NCBI RefSeq assembly: GCF_963676685.1 | Contig: NC_092344.1 | Coordinates: 44,352,830-44,416,829 of the forward strand | Direction of reading: 5' to 3' | DNA from: Mytilus edulis | Lineage: Eukaryota; Mollusca; Bivalvia; Mytilida; Mytilidae | Length of the DNA stretch: 64,000 nucleotides | Shown: in pieces, positions 35,501 through 48,150 of the stretch | How the letters are laid out: each line of letters opens with the position of its first letter | How positions within the stretch are numbered: position 1 is the stretch's first letter | Notes under the pieces: model-generated | Databases searched by the model: none | What the model saw: the letters and a program-made list of their open reading frames with translations, nothing else | What the model was told of the DNA's origin: nothing | Made by a program: the position numbers and the translations under genes

Positions 35501-36909
35501 AAAGGGGTCAAGACCAGAGCTAATAACTACTGGTGATTAATGAATGTTTTCCAAAGTAGATACTGATGCATGCAATGTTTTCTTTCCCTCATTAATTTAC
35601 ACAGAGAGCTCATCGTTTTTTTTCTAAATAAACAGCTGTGTGAGATTATGGGAAGAAAATTATCACTAAATTGATGCTACTTCAATGAAATTTAGGATAA
35701 AACATCTTTCTAACGAGTTAACATTCCTGGTTGATTCTTTAGCAATAAAGGTAATGAAACATAAAACAGGCAATTTGTGCACAGTGCCAATTTGACATAC
35801 TGTTTTTCAATGAAAACATGCTCTAGTTCTTGTTAACATACTGATAAAGTTCCTAAAACATGAAAAAAAGTTGTGTTTGTGCTTTTTGTGTAACAATGTA
35901 TTATTCATAAAATACTTATAACAGTTGGTGTCTTGGAATAAGTACAATAAAATAATGTCAGGAATTCAATCGCTATAGACTTAAGAATGGAAACACTGTG
36001 AATGTGCCGAATAGACAACAACCTGACCAATTATCAGAAACAGCACTAGGCCAACAATGGGTCTTCCAACCCAGTGGGAAAAAAATGCATACACGTAATG
36101 GTTTTTTTTTTGTCAAAACCCTGTTCCTAGTTCTTACTTTAATATGAAAAACTTTGTATTATAATTGGGTTAAAAACTTTTACAAGATAATCAGTTTTAA
36201 GGGATGATTTCATACTACAAGTTGGAAAAATATTTTAACCAATTGGTATATTGAGAGAACATATATGTCTTATAAGATAAAAAAAGATGTGGTATGAGTG
36301 CCAATGAGACAACTCTCCAACCAAATTACAATGTGTAAAAATAAACCATTATAGTCAAAGTACGATCTTCAACACAACAGCAAGCAGTATAAAAGGGCTC
36401 CAAAAATTACTAGTATAAAACCATTCATAGTCATATCTATAAAAAAAAAAAACCAGAAATGAGATACACTAATGAACCACATCAACAAAGGGCAACTAAA
36501 CATCAGGTTCCTGCCAAAATCTGCTCTGCCCATGAAAGACTTTCTTCACAGGCAAGATTAAAATCAATTCTTATTCCTCAGGCAATGACAACAAATAGGT
36601 TTGGACAGATTATGAAAGTTAAGAATTATATTCAATCATGCAAAGATGAATGAATGGGTTCCCAATGTCCAGCAGCAATATCTTCAAATCATATTCAGCA
36701 TGAAAACAAGATAATAAAAGTACATGTCTGAGGACACTTAAAATGTAAGGGAAAGAAAATGAAATGTTCTATCTGGAATTCAGATAAATCATTTTAAACC
36801 ATATTTGAAACAAGTCTGATTGGTTTTACATGTCATTCATTACCTTATTACATCTCCTTCAAAGCCCACGATTCTTTTAATCAACTTCTCATCTGGGTTC
36901 TTTGGTGAT
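29556..36909 (-). CDS. IMMP2L: IMMP2L, three C-terminal exons (partial)
   Basis: The exons are 36909-36844, 32029-31930 and 29699-29556 (TAG at 29558-29556), GT-AG bordered and in phase, giving 102 residues. The first reads SPKNPDEKLIKRIVGFEGDV and holds the KR of the S26-family lysine box, where Lys is the general base. The second gives PKGHCWLEGDN and HDSNDFGP, the conserved box E region. The third gives VPVGLIYAKASRIVWPPHRW and a basic/acidic tail. Order and sequence match subunit 2 of the mitochondrial inner-membrane protease, which cleaves sorting signals of proteins such as cytochrome c1. The exon carrying the catalytic serine (SMxP) and the N-terminus were not found between 36910 and 61935. 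They are therefore probably beyond the window, which makes the third intron over 27 kb. The exon breaks appear to be at the same places as in human IMMP2L. Confidence 0.92.
31615..31800. repeat. SINE/repeat tail fragments
   Basis: Two similar pieces, around AACACTAAGCACAAATGGCT and GTTTAACACTACTTTCAGCA with AAATGGCTACTTTATAAGTG, follow an ATTGATTGATTGATTTA stretch (about 31713). They look like degraded bivalve repeat tails in the last IMMP2L intron. Confidence 0.4.
32030..34294. other. IMMP2L intron, no feature recognised
   Basis: AT-rich intronic DNA. The 103-codon ATG frame at 33791-34102 has no recognisable motif and is not called. Confidence 0.4.
34295..35281 (+). mobile_element. pearl-like tandem-repeat element, five ~165-bp units
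   Basis: The left end is TGTCTTGCCTTTTTGTAATT. Units marked by TTCAAAGTCAATGAACCATG start near 34408, 34564, 34724, 34895 and 35065. The right end is GAAAACAGCATACCTATGTC, then a hairpin GTCTCGC...GCGAGAC and an A run (about 35250-35281). The sister copy in the same orientation is at 58419-59242. The inverted TGTCTCGCC/GGCGAGACA ends plus the 3' hairpin resemble Helentron-derived (HINE/pearl) elements. It lies inside an IMMP2L intron. Confidence 0.75.
35985..36530 (-). mobile_element. two retroelement trailer fragments
   Basis: 35990-36100 contains GAATAGACAACAACCTGACC and CAACAATGGGTCTTCCAACC, like the trailer of the 20.5-kb element. 36285-36530 contains AGATGTGGTATGAGTGCCAA, GAGACAACTCTCCAACC and CATCAGGTTCCTG, a second trailer family also seen at 45297 and 51595. 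Both are non-coding and truncated. Confidence 0.6.
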
Positions 36910-39900
36910 CTGGAAGTAAACATTTCAACAGTTTCATTATACTTCTCATCACTTTGTTCTATTCTTTAAGTAGGCAGCTGTCTTCACAAGATTATATAAT
37001 TTACCTGGATTAAAAAATTTATTTATAATTATTCTTTTAAAAATATTTTTCAACATTAGATGTTAAAAACCTGGGTTGGTAATTATATGAGTGAGAAATT
37101 CAATATACATGATTAGTGTTTTCGAATCAGTAAAAAAATGCTTCAAGGATTTCCTCTCCATGGTAAAGTTTAATTGGCCCTTGACCCCTACCAATTGCCA
37201 ATCATATGAGAATCTCTGAAAAGAGTCTCTGTGGTGCCTATAAGCTGCATGTAATTTAAAAGTCATAATGTGACAATAAATCTCTTTTATACTCAGAATT
37301 GGATAACACCTGATGACAATTACTCTTCAAAGCTTTTATCTAATGGTCAGTCCGTTTGCTCTCATTTGCCTCATACTGATTTGCAAGCACAATAATGATT
37401 TGGCAATCTAACAGACGCTGAAATGATAAACTGAGACCTGGAAAAACTGTTATTTTGTCTTTGATGAAGTTTTGATCATTAAATGGGAGTCAAAAGTATG
37501 ATAGTCTTATGATCAATCTTTTTAATGATGCAGAATAAAAAACATATAAAACATTTGTTTGTAAATGTACTAGTTATCAATACAGGCAATCAGGTTTATA
37601 GGAGTTTTCACAATACTTGATTTATTTATTTCAGCTTTAATTACTGTCAGTGATGGTTTGTCAAATTAAACATTAATTTAAAAAAACTGTTTATATTATA
37701 AATGAGTCAATTTGTGACATTCTAATTTGGTAAGGCTGAATTCACAGCAACTGTAGACATGTAAGCATAATATTTATGCATATGGTAAAGGGGGGGGGCT
37801 TTTTCTGGACGTCAGGATTAGGCCTTTAATACTTTTGAATTCAGGATTAATCAGTGGGTTTATTTTAACTGGAATTTAGAATTTGCTTTTTTTGGAAGTT
37901 GTTGGGATTTTGGAATCAATGATGAATTTTTTCAGGATCCAGTAAATTAAGTTTTTTTTCTTTTTCCCTAGAATTCAGTATGAAATCACATCTTACTGTG
38001 CCTCTGTAAATAATTACTACAAGTACATAGAACAATTTAAAGTCCTACATTCAAGCAAAAAAAAGTGCCACATTTCACTTGCTTTCAAACATAATGTGCC
38101 GAAGTCAAGATTTGTTAATTTGAAAGGAGACCTGTTATAATTTTTAAAAGAACTGACATAAATACCGGTAAATAGATTATTTGGAATTGTAAGAAATAAG
38201 AATCATAGATATCCATTGTATTTTTCTGGTGTATTTAACAATCATTTTTCAACCTATTTTTATAATTTCCAGTAAAAACAGTAGGAAACTGATACAACAT
38301 TGCTCTAAAAATCTGACAGAATTATATCCAACATTGATTAATTACCATAAACATCATTTAAACTAATTGTTTTTACCAATATCCCCAGAAGCTGTCAATT
38401 GTAATTCAGAATTCAGACTTTTAAATAAAGCCTAAATGCAGCTTTAACAGGTTGCAGAGTTGGAACAAGAGGATTAATTGATTTTTTGCGCAATTCTGAT
38501 ATAAAGGAAGTGATAAATGCCTGGAGCCGTGGATGCCTATTTGAAAGCTCTGTACGATAGATCACATGCAGCATTAGCATCTCTGTTAATGATTGCCTCA
38601 CAATCAACTAAAGCCAACTGATAAAGAACTGATAGACAAAAAAATAAATTACAACCAAAACATCAGTTACTATACAATTTCTCATCATAAAGAAGAAACA
38701 TCACCAATAATCGACAAATCAAGGAAGAAAACGCAGGCTGGAAAATTTAATGTTTATTTTGTTTTGAAGTTTTCAAACAAGTCTAAAATCCATAAATTTT
38801 CAAAAAGAGCAATTCAAGGAAGTTATAAACATAAAAAGGAATATAATATTCACTGATAAAAGTAAGTATGCTATTTAGTAAATTGTATCTATTTTTTTGC
38901 AATTGCATATCTATATATCAGGTATAATATTGGAAGCTAATTTTGTTTTTAAAACATCATATGATTTATTTAGACACGCAACATGTAACAGTTGTGAAAC
39001 ATAAGCTGAAATATGCAAAATATTGACATAATTCCATTTGTTCTTTCAGTTAAAAACATAAACCAATATTTTGGTTCTTGTTTCAAGCTAAATTTAGAGA
39101 GCTAAAAATATAATTGATAAACAATAAAATAATTTATTTTAGATTATATTTTTTTTACTGTAAAACAACAAGATATTTATCAGTATTTTTCCTTTGTGAT
39201 GATAGAGTTTTTGAGAGTTGTTTAATTGCAGTGTTTTATAATCAAATAATTGTTACCAAAAGTTCAACAACAAATATGAAATTTGAAACATTAAATACAT
39301 AGTCTGAAATTAATATCTGCACTAGTTTCTATCAATTACTATTCATTCATTCTAAAAGTTCCACTCTATAAATTTTGTCAACTGTTTTACCCCATATACA
39401 TTTTTTTTTATTACATTTTCAAATGAAAGTCATGTGGATTCCGTCAAAGAGAGTATCCTCACACCAACAGTTCAATATTTCTGATAATTAAATTCATCCA
39501 AGTTTTAAATTAAAGATGTTATTTCTTTCAAGCTACAAAGTAGGAATTCTGATGCAGGGAATGAAACTGTATAAAGTATCGATATATCAGACTATGAGTA
39601 CACATGCTCTTTTCTTTGCTGTTCATCTTTATTTACCAAAGTCATAACAACTATAGGTATTCAACAAATGAACTACCAGTACACAAAGTCAAAGTATATA
39701 TAGATAGCAGAAGGTAGTGTCAAACATATTACAACATGTTAGATCTTAATTTTCATGGTATATGAAAGGCTTTGATTAAATCTTAATTCAAATTTTCCAA
39801 CCAAAAGGATGAAACTATTGCAACAATGAATGATTGTTGTAGCTATCAAGGGTAAAAGGAAAACGTGTGATATGCTTTACTAGACACCTCCTAAAAATGT

Positions 39901-40089
39901 CTCCTTATTTCAAATATTCATTAAAATATAACTCACCAAAGGTTTTTTAGGAAACTTTCAATTCAATTTTGAGCTGAGAGTCAAGAACAAATAAAAACTA
40001 ATAACAAGCACATTTCAACTGAAGAAAATTTTCAACAATTATTAAATAATTCCTTGAAATATGTAAAGAAAATTATGAATGTATGAAAG

Positions 40090-40123
<34 letters not shown>

Positions 40124-40387
40124 AGGACATGCAAATGTACAAGGTGAATGTAGTATAACATGCACTCTATGAGTCCTAATTTGTATTACAATGTGTACAC
40201 AATCGGGTTAAATTTCATGTTATCTTAATTGATCTGTTCTTTTCCAGCATATAAGTATTTGCCACTGGACGTTAGTTATTTAACATTCATTTTTCTAATC
40301 CTTTGGCAATTTAACCCTTTCTGGACCCATTGTTAAAAAAAAAATCAGTACATGGTTGATGATGATCTGATAATCCATTTGTACCAA
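36910..40387. other. IMMP2L intron region, low-complexity
   Basis: No confirmed gene. 37787-37990 carries a degenerate repeat starting in a G run. 38413-38607 (minus) holds a 64-codon frame with less AT than its surroundings, discussed as a finding. A (GACA)n-type microsatellite is at 40090-40123 and a SINE-tail module (ATTTGCCACTGGACGTTA) at 40256-40273. Confidence 0.4.
40090..40123 (+). repeat. ACAG tetranucleotide microsatellite
   Basis: About eight uninterrupted tandem copies of ACAG. Likely length-polymorphic. Confidence 0.95.
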
Positions 40388-41397
40388 GGCCAGGATTTTT
40401 TAATTTGTTGGTTTACGGATCCGCCGACCCGATTTTGCCGATTTCCAGAATAAAAATAAAATTGACTTTTCATGCTTTTTTATTCCCGCCGACCCTAAGA
40501 AATGCATTATCCCTGAAAAATAATTAAAATAATTTTTTTTTATGAAATGAAATGTATTAATCACTAACAAAATTGATAACACTTGCTGTTGTGAAAAAAT
40601 AAAACTTCCAGTTTACGTTTTTAAATATAGACAAATCAATTATCATAATAACTGACCTTGAAATGTCGTTTGCACAAATAATTTTGCGGAACGAAACTTG
40701 TGTTTAAAACCAATTACACAATAAGTTCGTTTCCCTTATTTGTCATCAGTCCGTAAGATGAATCATCTCATAGAAATAGACTTGTCCAAATGTGGATAGG
40801 TTGAAGGCATCAAGTTGAAGTATTGAATATTAACAAATCATTTGGAATTTTCTTGTTTCATAGATAATAAAAAAATTATCGTCCATTTGAATAAAAAACG
40901 GGAATGCGAGACAACAGATTGACCCGATAATCTCGTTTTTCCAATGGACGAGTCTATTAGAATTTGACACGTGTGTTGTAACTTATTTTCGTACGACGTT
41001 TTTACATTTTTTTTCTTTATCAGTTTTCGTGCTTGAAGATCATTATTCACCAAGTTTTCTGGAATTGACTAAGAGCTACGCGAATCTATTTATCTTGTTT
41101 CTGAAATGACGATTTAATTTCATCTTTGTCCGTGCACCCCCCTTTTTTTACTGTAACTTATTAGACAATATCGTGCGATGTTTATAACAGCTGAGCAATA
41201 ATATTTCATTGAACTAAAATTTAAGAAATGATGATAAAATGGCATAACAAACATATTGTTAGAAAGGTGAAATATATATTGATTTTGCATATTTTTCTGT
41301 TTTCAAAGATGATTTTTTTTCTTTTTTTTTCCCGACCGACCGACCCGACTTTTTCATGGGGAAAATCCGTAAACCAACAAATTAAAAAATCGTGGCC
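40388..41397. mobile_element. 1-kb element with 33-bp TIRs
   Basis: The terminal repeats at 40388-40420 and 41365-41397 differ at one position. They begin GGCCAGGATTTTTTAATTTG and GGCCACGATTTTTTAATTTG. A 3-bp direct repeat CAA flanks both ends (40385-40387 and 41398-41400). Subterminal CCGACCC motifs recur. There is no transposase, so it is a non-autonomous DNA transposon. Confidence 0.8.
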
Positions 41398-41400
41398 CAA

Positions 41401-43954
41401 TGAAAGAATCTATATACATCTATCCATTACAGATATTTAAATGTTCAATTATAAGTTCTGACTTCTGATAAAAATTGGAAAAGAAAAATCCTCCCTAACA
41501 ATTGCAGTCTGTGACATAAGCAACTACAACAAAGTATTTACAGACAAAAGAAATATTACATCTATTGCATTTATAAAAAGTTTTTTTTCTGTCTTTGAAT
41601 CCCATTAGTTCATTGAACATTTTTTTTTAAAGACTAGCTGTTTTAATACAGTGAAACTTATATCATGATTTGGAATATTTCAAATTATGTAATACCATTA
41701 TCTCATGCATATTTTTATACTGCTTTTATCAAAATTATATAACATGTTGTATTGAAGAAGAACAAAATTGTATATCTAATTCAAACATTCATTGATTCAA
41801 GACAACTTTAGTTATATATAATAACACAAAATTCTACAGAAGTTTGATTTTTTTTTATTAAAAGTTTAAAAGAAAAATAAGAAAATTATAAAAGTTTATC
41901 AACATACTGTCATTTCAGAAATAATATTGTGCATTTATCATTTTAATTCTTAAACTATAGAAGGATGGGGGGTGGGGGGTAGGAGGGGTCCTGATCTCTA
42001 AATCCCGGGCTAAAAACATGAAATCCTGAGGTCCCAATTTTAAATAAATTTAAATTCTGACATCCCGAAATTCGAAAAAAGAATTCAGAGATCCCGAAAG
42101 GATCAATCCTGACATCCCAAGCTTAAAAACATCCGATCCCTGCACCTTTTAAAAAAAGGTCCTGCCCCTTTAAGACACATGCAAGATTTATTAATGCTAC
42201 ATACAAACAATGATAATAAAATACGTAATACAATTTTGGCAACAATAAAAACATTGCAAAAGTATCTGATTTTACAATATTATATTTAACTCAAAATTTA
42301 TGAACTGCTAAAAAAAGCGACTCTAAATTAAAGGAATTCATCCCAAATATCTTTCTAACTTAAGCTGTGAATCCATCATTCCACTAAATTATCTTCGTCA
42401 TCAGAATTTTGGCATGTATTTTGTCAATCAGGACATACTTTATAACATGCAATTACAAATTTTAGGCAGATATTGACATTAATCACATCTGAAAACATAA
42501 ATTCTACTGCCAAAATTAATCATTGCACATATTTGTGTGAAATATTTGCTGCAGTCACAATGCAGGTTTTGTTCCAATATCAAACAGGAACTGCATACCA
42601 GTACAAGCCATCAATTTACTTAAACGTGGAAATAAACAAGAAAACTAATTTGAAAACTAGTCTTTTTGAAGCAATTTATCATTATATTCTGCCATTTTCC
42701 AAGTCCAATTACTATTGCAAACAATTTGATTTTGCATGATAAAATTAATCTTTATGTCTATGGAATAAGCTTCAAAATCATTCATTTTTATAATTGTGTG
42801 CCACCTGTTTCAATAAATACTGATTCGTGGGTAATTTACAATTAGATCTGTCAGATAGTGTAAAAAAATCTCGATATTTCAATTATGTTTTCCTGAAATA
42901 CTAGTTATCTTTATAGCAAAATATCATGCAACAACTAGCTATACTCATAATTTTAAACCTAAAATTAACTTTATGACCCAGTTGTATTAATTCAAAACAA
43001 TTTCAAGCAGACCTCTACAAATGAATTTTACTCTAAAAATAAATAACTTTTAAACAAATAACTTATTAGTAATTAATATGTACAATTTTAAAATCAGCTA
43101 CTCTGTGGAATTCATTTCACAAAAAGATTAATTTTTAATGAAAACAAACCATGATTGCTATTTTCAACTTAAATTGATATGCATAAAGATTAAAAAACAT
43201 TTACAGATTCTATCAAACAATTCCCAGACAATCATATTTAACCTGAGATTACAACTTACAAACAAAAGGCGATTTAATATTAAAACTCCAGAAATAGCAA
43301 ATGTTTTAAGGGAAAGGAATACAGTGCACCTTTCTGCATGAAAAGATAGTGAATCAAGTTGACCTTTTTTACCACCTGTTATTCCAACCACTTATATACA
43401 CATGATACACACCCGTTAAAAGTTCCAAGTGCAGAATACTACAAACAGGGCATACATCAAATAGTTTTTAATTAAGAACATGCTGTGGGAAATTAGTTAG
43501 TTTGCCATAATGGATTATGTATGCTGACAGAACAATTTTCATCATAACATTCTAATGAGTCGTGCCTTTTTTGCAATATTGTGCAAAACTAATTGTTTTC
43601 TTCAAAACAACATGTTAGATAATGAAGAACTATCTTGGCAGCTAAGCAAATACATTTGTATCACAAAAACTTCTAGGTTTTCAGTTGTTTTATTTTCTAT
43701 TTAGGGCATATTAATTATTTGTGTGTGCCCTTAGTCAAATGTTTTTTCATTTTTATTTTGTTTTAGAGATTATCTTTCCTTTTTTAAACAAAGTTGAATT
43801 TTAATTGTTCCACATGTTATTGCTCATTAAAATAGCTGCTTTAGTCTTAGGAGAGGTTGCGAGTAATATCTTTAATTCAATCATTTTTTAAAGCAATGGT
43901 TACCGGTAACTTCATACTTTTATATAACATAGAATATAAAACAAGAGTGCACAC
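41401..43954. other. intron-like DNA, no gene recognised
   Basis: 41960-42175 is a repeat with GGGGGGTGGGGGGTAGGAGG and repeated ATCCCGA / CATCCC motifs. The rest is AT-rich low-complexity sequence. The frames at 42473-42739 and 43138-43391 have no family features. Confidence 0.4.
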
Positions 43955-44759
43955 GCTGAAATGTCTCGCCTTCTATACTAATCATTGATATTATGTTGAT
44001 AGTCCTAAGTATAAAGCTAAGCTTTAATACAACTGTCACATAAACTTAACATTAACCAAGATAACTAAACAAAGACCAAGGAACCTTGAAAATGAGGTCA
44101 AGGTCAGATGAACCATGCCAGGCAGACATGTACAGCTAACAATGCTTCTATACAACATATATAGTTGACTTATTACTTATAGTTTAAGAAAAATAGACCA
44201 AAACACAAAAACTTAACACTGTGCAATGAACCGTGAAAATGAGGTCACGGTCAAATAAAACTTGCGCAACTGACATAAAGATCATAAAATATTTCCATAC
44301 ACCAAATATAGATGACCTATGGCATATAGTATTAGATAAAAAGACCAAAACTCAAAAACTTAACTTTGACCACTGAACCATGAAAATGAGGTCAAGGTCA
44401 CATGACATCTGTCCGCTAGATAGGTACACCTTACAATCATTCCATACAACAAATATAGTAGACCTATTGCATATAGTATGAGAAAAACAGACCAAAACAC
44501 AAAAATTTAACTATAACCACTGAACCATAAAAATGAGGTCAAGGTCAGATGACACCTGCCAGTTGGACATGTACACCTTACAGTCCTTCCATACACCGAA
44601 TATACTAGCCCTATTGCTTGTAGTATCTGAGATATGGACTTGACCACCAAAACTTAACCTTGTTCACTGATCCATGAAATGAGGTCGAGGTCAAGTGAAA
44701 ACTGTCTGACAGACATGAGGACCTTTCAAGGTACGCACATATCAAATATAGTTATCCTA

Positions 44760-45803
44760 TCTATACTATTAAAAGAGAAGACCTCATTTTGGGTGTCGCT
44801 TCTCTTCTTTCCACAATAAATTAATCAACACGCCTCTGTGTCCTATAGGTACAGTGCATAGTCGCATTTGTCATCCATTCATATGATTATTCAGATTGAG
44901 TTATTTTAGGAGAAAATCGGGAAAAAGGGCATCCGGATATTGTCCCGTCATTGGACAAAATTTTAGGTCAGATTATACTTCCGGTTTGCATGTTTCTGTA
45001 TACTTTGAACATACATATACTACGAATAAAGTGTATTTTCAGAATTCTATCTGCTATCATTTTCAAGTTTACTATCCACGGTGGTCACAGAGTTTATTAA
45101 ATAGAGAGGGTTTGTATACTATATCAATGACCACCATGGATCGATTAGAAAACTTAGAATTGAAAGTAAATACACTTTATTTATATAGTGAATGTTCATA
45201 ATATACTGACAAGCGCTAAAATTATTCATGTGCACTTTTGATACCTTTTCTGAAATTCTCCAGTCATTAAATCTTTTACAAAATTCATTGATTACAAAAA
45301 AAAGAAGATGTGGTATGTGAAAACTCTCCACAAGAGACCAAAATGACATATGACAGAAATTAACAACTATAGGTCATCGTACAGCCTTCAACAATGAGCA
45401 AAGACCATACCGCATACTCAGCTTTAAAAGGCACCGAAATGAAAATGTAAAACAATTCAAACGAGAAAACTAGCGGCCTCATTTATGTACAAAAAATGAA
45501 CGAAAAACAAATATGTAACGCATAAACAAACGACAACCACTGAAGTACAGGCTCCTTACTTAAATGTTCATAACATACTAAATGTATATTCATGTTGAAA
45601 TTGATAGAAAACCACACATTGGGAATTTTGGAAATAAAGGAGGAGGGATTAAAAAAACATATTCCTGTCCCCAATAACCTATGATTTATGACAATTTTGC
45701 TGAAATTCTCCAGTCATTCAATATTTCACAAAATTCTTCCAACAACACTTTACATACTTTAAACTACCCTCTGAATGCCCGCGATTTCGCGGGTGTGTTC
45801 TAG
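44760..45803 (+). mobile_element. non-autonomous Helitron, complete ends
   Basis: The 5' end is TCTATACTATTAAAAGAGAA preceded by A. The 3' end is the hairpin CCCGCGATTTCGCGGG, then TGTGTTCTAG followed by T. These are textbook Helitron termini with insertion between A and T and no target duplication. The flanks join into the repeat unit of the host element. No Rep/helicase is present. The 101-codon frame at 44896-45201 looks incidental. A retroelement fragment is nested at 45287-45699. Confidence 0.88.
45287..45699 (-). mobile_element. retroelement trailer fragment with 37-bp flanking repeats
   Basis: It contains AGATGTGGTATGTGAAAAC, CTCTCCACAAGAGACC, ACAGCCTTCAACAATGAGC and ACAAACGACAACCACTGAAG, the second trailer family. 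It is flanked by direct copies of a 37-bp sequence starting CTGAAATTCTCCAGTCATT (45250-45286 and 45700-45736, three differences), probably a long target-site duplication. Confidence 0.65.
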
Positions 45804-46077
45804 TTACTTATAATAAGAGAGAATTCAACATTACAAAAAATCTGAACTTTTTTTTCAAGTGGTCACTGAACCATGAAAATGAGGTCAAGGACATTGGACA
45901 TGTGACTGACGGAAACTTCGTAACATGAGGCATCTATATACAAAGTATGAAGCATCCAGGTCTTCCACCTTCTAAAATATAAAGCTTTTAAGAAGTTAGC
46001 TAACACCGCCGCCGCCGGATCACTATCCCTATGTCGAGCTTTCTGCAACAAAAGTTGCAGGCTCGACAAAAAATACA

Positions 46078-48150
46078 TATCAAAGATAAAGAATAAATAA
46101 ATAGAAGAACATATATGTAAAAAGCTTTAAAAATTTTTTTTTAAAAATTTTCAGGCTTATATTCTTGTGAAATAATCTAAAGTGGTGATTACTCTTTTGC
46201 AAAATCAGTTAAGAAAAGTATCAACATCAATTTCCTTTACATAAAAGGCAGTACTGCAACTTATTCTGCATAAATTCGGAAATTGTTAATTGAAAAATTA
46301 ATTTCAGATATCCTCAACAACTAATTAGGTCACAAATAAAATATTTTCCTTTCAAGTGCGAATTAATTCCATATAAGAATCAATATTGGACCATTATATC
46401 AATTAAAAACAAATGTGGCTTATGTCGCAGTATCATACAAACAGTAAATAAAATAATACAGATCTAAAAAAAAAAACAACATGGGAATATAACATGTTCA
46501 ATATTGCAATTCATTCCTCTTTAACCAATATTTGAAAATATGGTAGCATCTTTGTCCAAAGAATTCTATATTTGAATATATAATTTCTTGCTTTGTCAAT
46601 AATGAAGAATTAGAAATAACAACTTACGTATAACTATAACAATTACTTTTTTTCTGGTAAAAATCTTGAAAGAACCGTTGCTAGAAAAGCAAGCTTATAT
46701 TAAAATAATCAATTTTATATGTAATTTTTATATAATTCTGTCATTTTGATTGGTAAATTGTTTTAAGAATTGAAGTTTATGACCCAGAAAAAACCCTCAC
46801 TATTATTGGGAAACATCAACATTTTCCAGGGATTTCTGTAGATTTCAAATTCTTTTTTTACACCAAATAAATGTGGGTTTCTTTACTTCTTTGCCTAATA
46901 ATAAACAATAAGTTCATTCTGAATGAGATCATTATAATATCATTGAAACATACCTGAAAAACATTCAGATAGGATTACCTTTATTTACTATATATTATCC
47001 ATGTAAAAGAATAGTAATTTTATATACTATCATTACCCCAAAATAACCTTGCTATATGGTACTTAATTTAAGGTTCAATAAAATCTATATCAATAAATTC
47101 ATTAATAACAGGAAAATTAATTCATAAAAAAGCACTTTCTCATTAACTTCTACCCAGTTAATGCAAAATAAATTGATGTTTTACAAAAAAAATACGTTCA
47201 ATTTGCTATAAAGATTACTACCAGCAAATATGAAAATAGTTCTGAAACAAAAACATAAAAGCAATTTGTTCTCTCTATTGAACTAGAAAAGTTACCGAGG
47301 ACAGTTTGTTCAATATGGCATAAAAAACATGTAAACAGTCTATTAAATGATAGTACCATCTGTCGTCAACTTGCAGGTGCATACAATTTCTCCGAATATC
47401 GATCTGCAAGTTTAATCCATTACCTGGAAAGTTTAGGTGAAATCAATTAAACCAAACCGCAGTCCTCTTTGTTTTTCTTCTGTCAACAGATACCAATCTC
47501 TCTCTTATTTCATGATATGATTCAATTATGTCAATTAAATATATAAACATCTAATTGAATTTGCAAAATAAATATTTACTAAATAAAACTATGGTATTTA
47601 TTTTGCAATCTGAAATGAAAAGTTTGACTCATCTTTAATGGTTATAAAAGCCTATAAAAGTGTTGATGATACTGTTGAAAATGACTTATGTTACACTCAG
47701 GGCAAAAATATCGATAGATAAGTAATGCTTTTACCTATTTCAAGGACAAAACAATTATTCATTACAAAAATACAAAAAAAAATCATTGTTTTATTGTTTT
47801 ACTTGCAAAATTAGTTCAAAACCATTATCTGAAATCAATCAAAAGTTCAAACAACTCAAGTGTTGATGAACTAACATATTAGTTTTCTTAGGCCAAATTT
47901 AAATCATATTCTAAATGTGAAAAAATATTTTTCATGACCATAATGTTATACGAAATCAAAAGTTTTGCAGTTGTATAAATACACTTGCCTACTATGTAAC
48001 CTGATTTCTAATTTCATATTATTTATTTTTTGGGTTGAAGTCTTGATTACAAGTACAAAACCTCTCATCAAATAATCCCTGTTCCATGCAACTGAAGAAT
48101 TGTCCTTGTGAAGGGATAATGTACATTAAAGGGAAAAGATTACTATTGAG
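46078..48150. other. no gene recognised
   Basis: Very AT-rich intronic or intergenic DNA. 47340-47540 is a less simple island with TGTCGTCAACTTGCAGGTGC and no coding potential that I can support. Confidence 0.35.

Larger units (their letters stand above)
43955..46077 (+). mobile_element. pearl-like tandem-repeat element interrupted by a Helitron
   Basis: The left end is GCTGAAATGTCTCGCC (about 43959). Units of about 147 bp marked by AAAATGAGGTCAAGGTCAGA lie near 44085, 44230, 44380, 44523 and 44670. The last unit resumes at 45865. The right end holds a hairpin, TGTCGAGCTTTCTGCAAC / GTTGCAGGCTCGACA, followed by A-rich DNA. A complete Helitron sits inside at 44760-45803. Confidence 0.75.

Noticed and set aside
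44896..45201. 101-codon frame inside the Helitron
   Set aside because: It lies within a non-autonomous element, lacks Rep or helicase motifs, and overlaps its internal inverted GGTGGTCA-type sequence.
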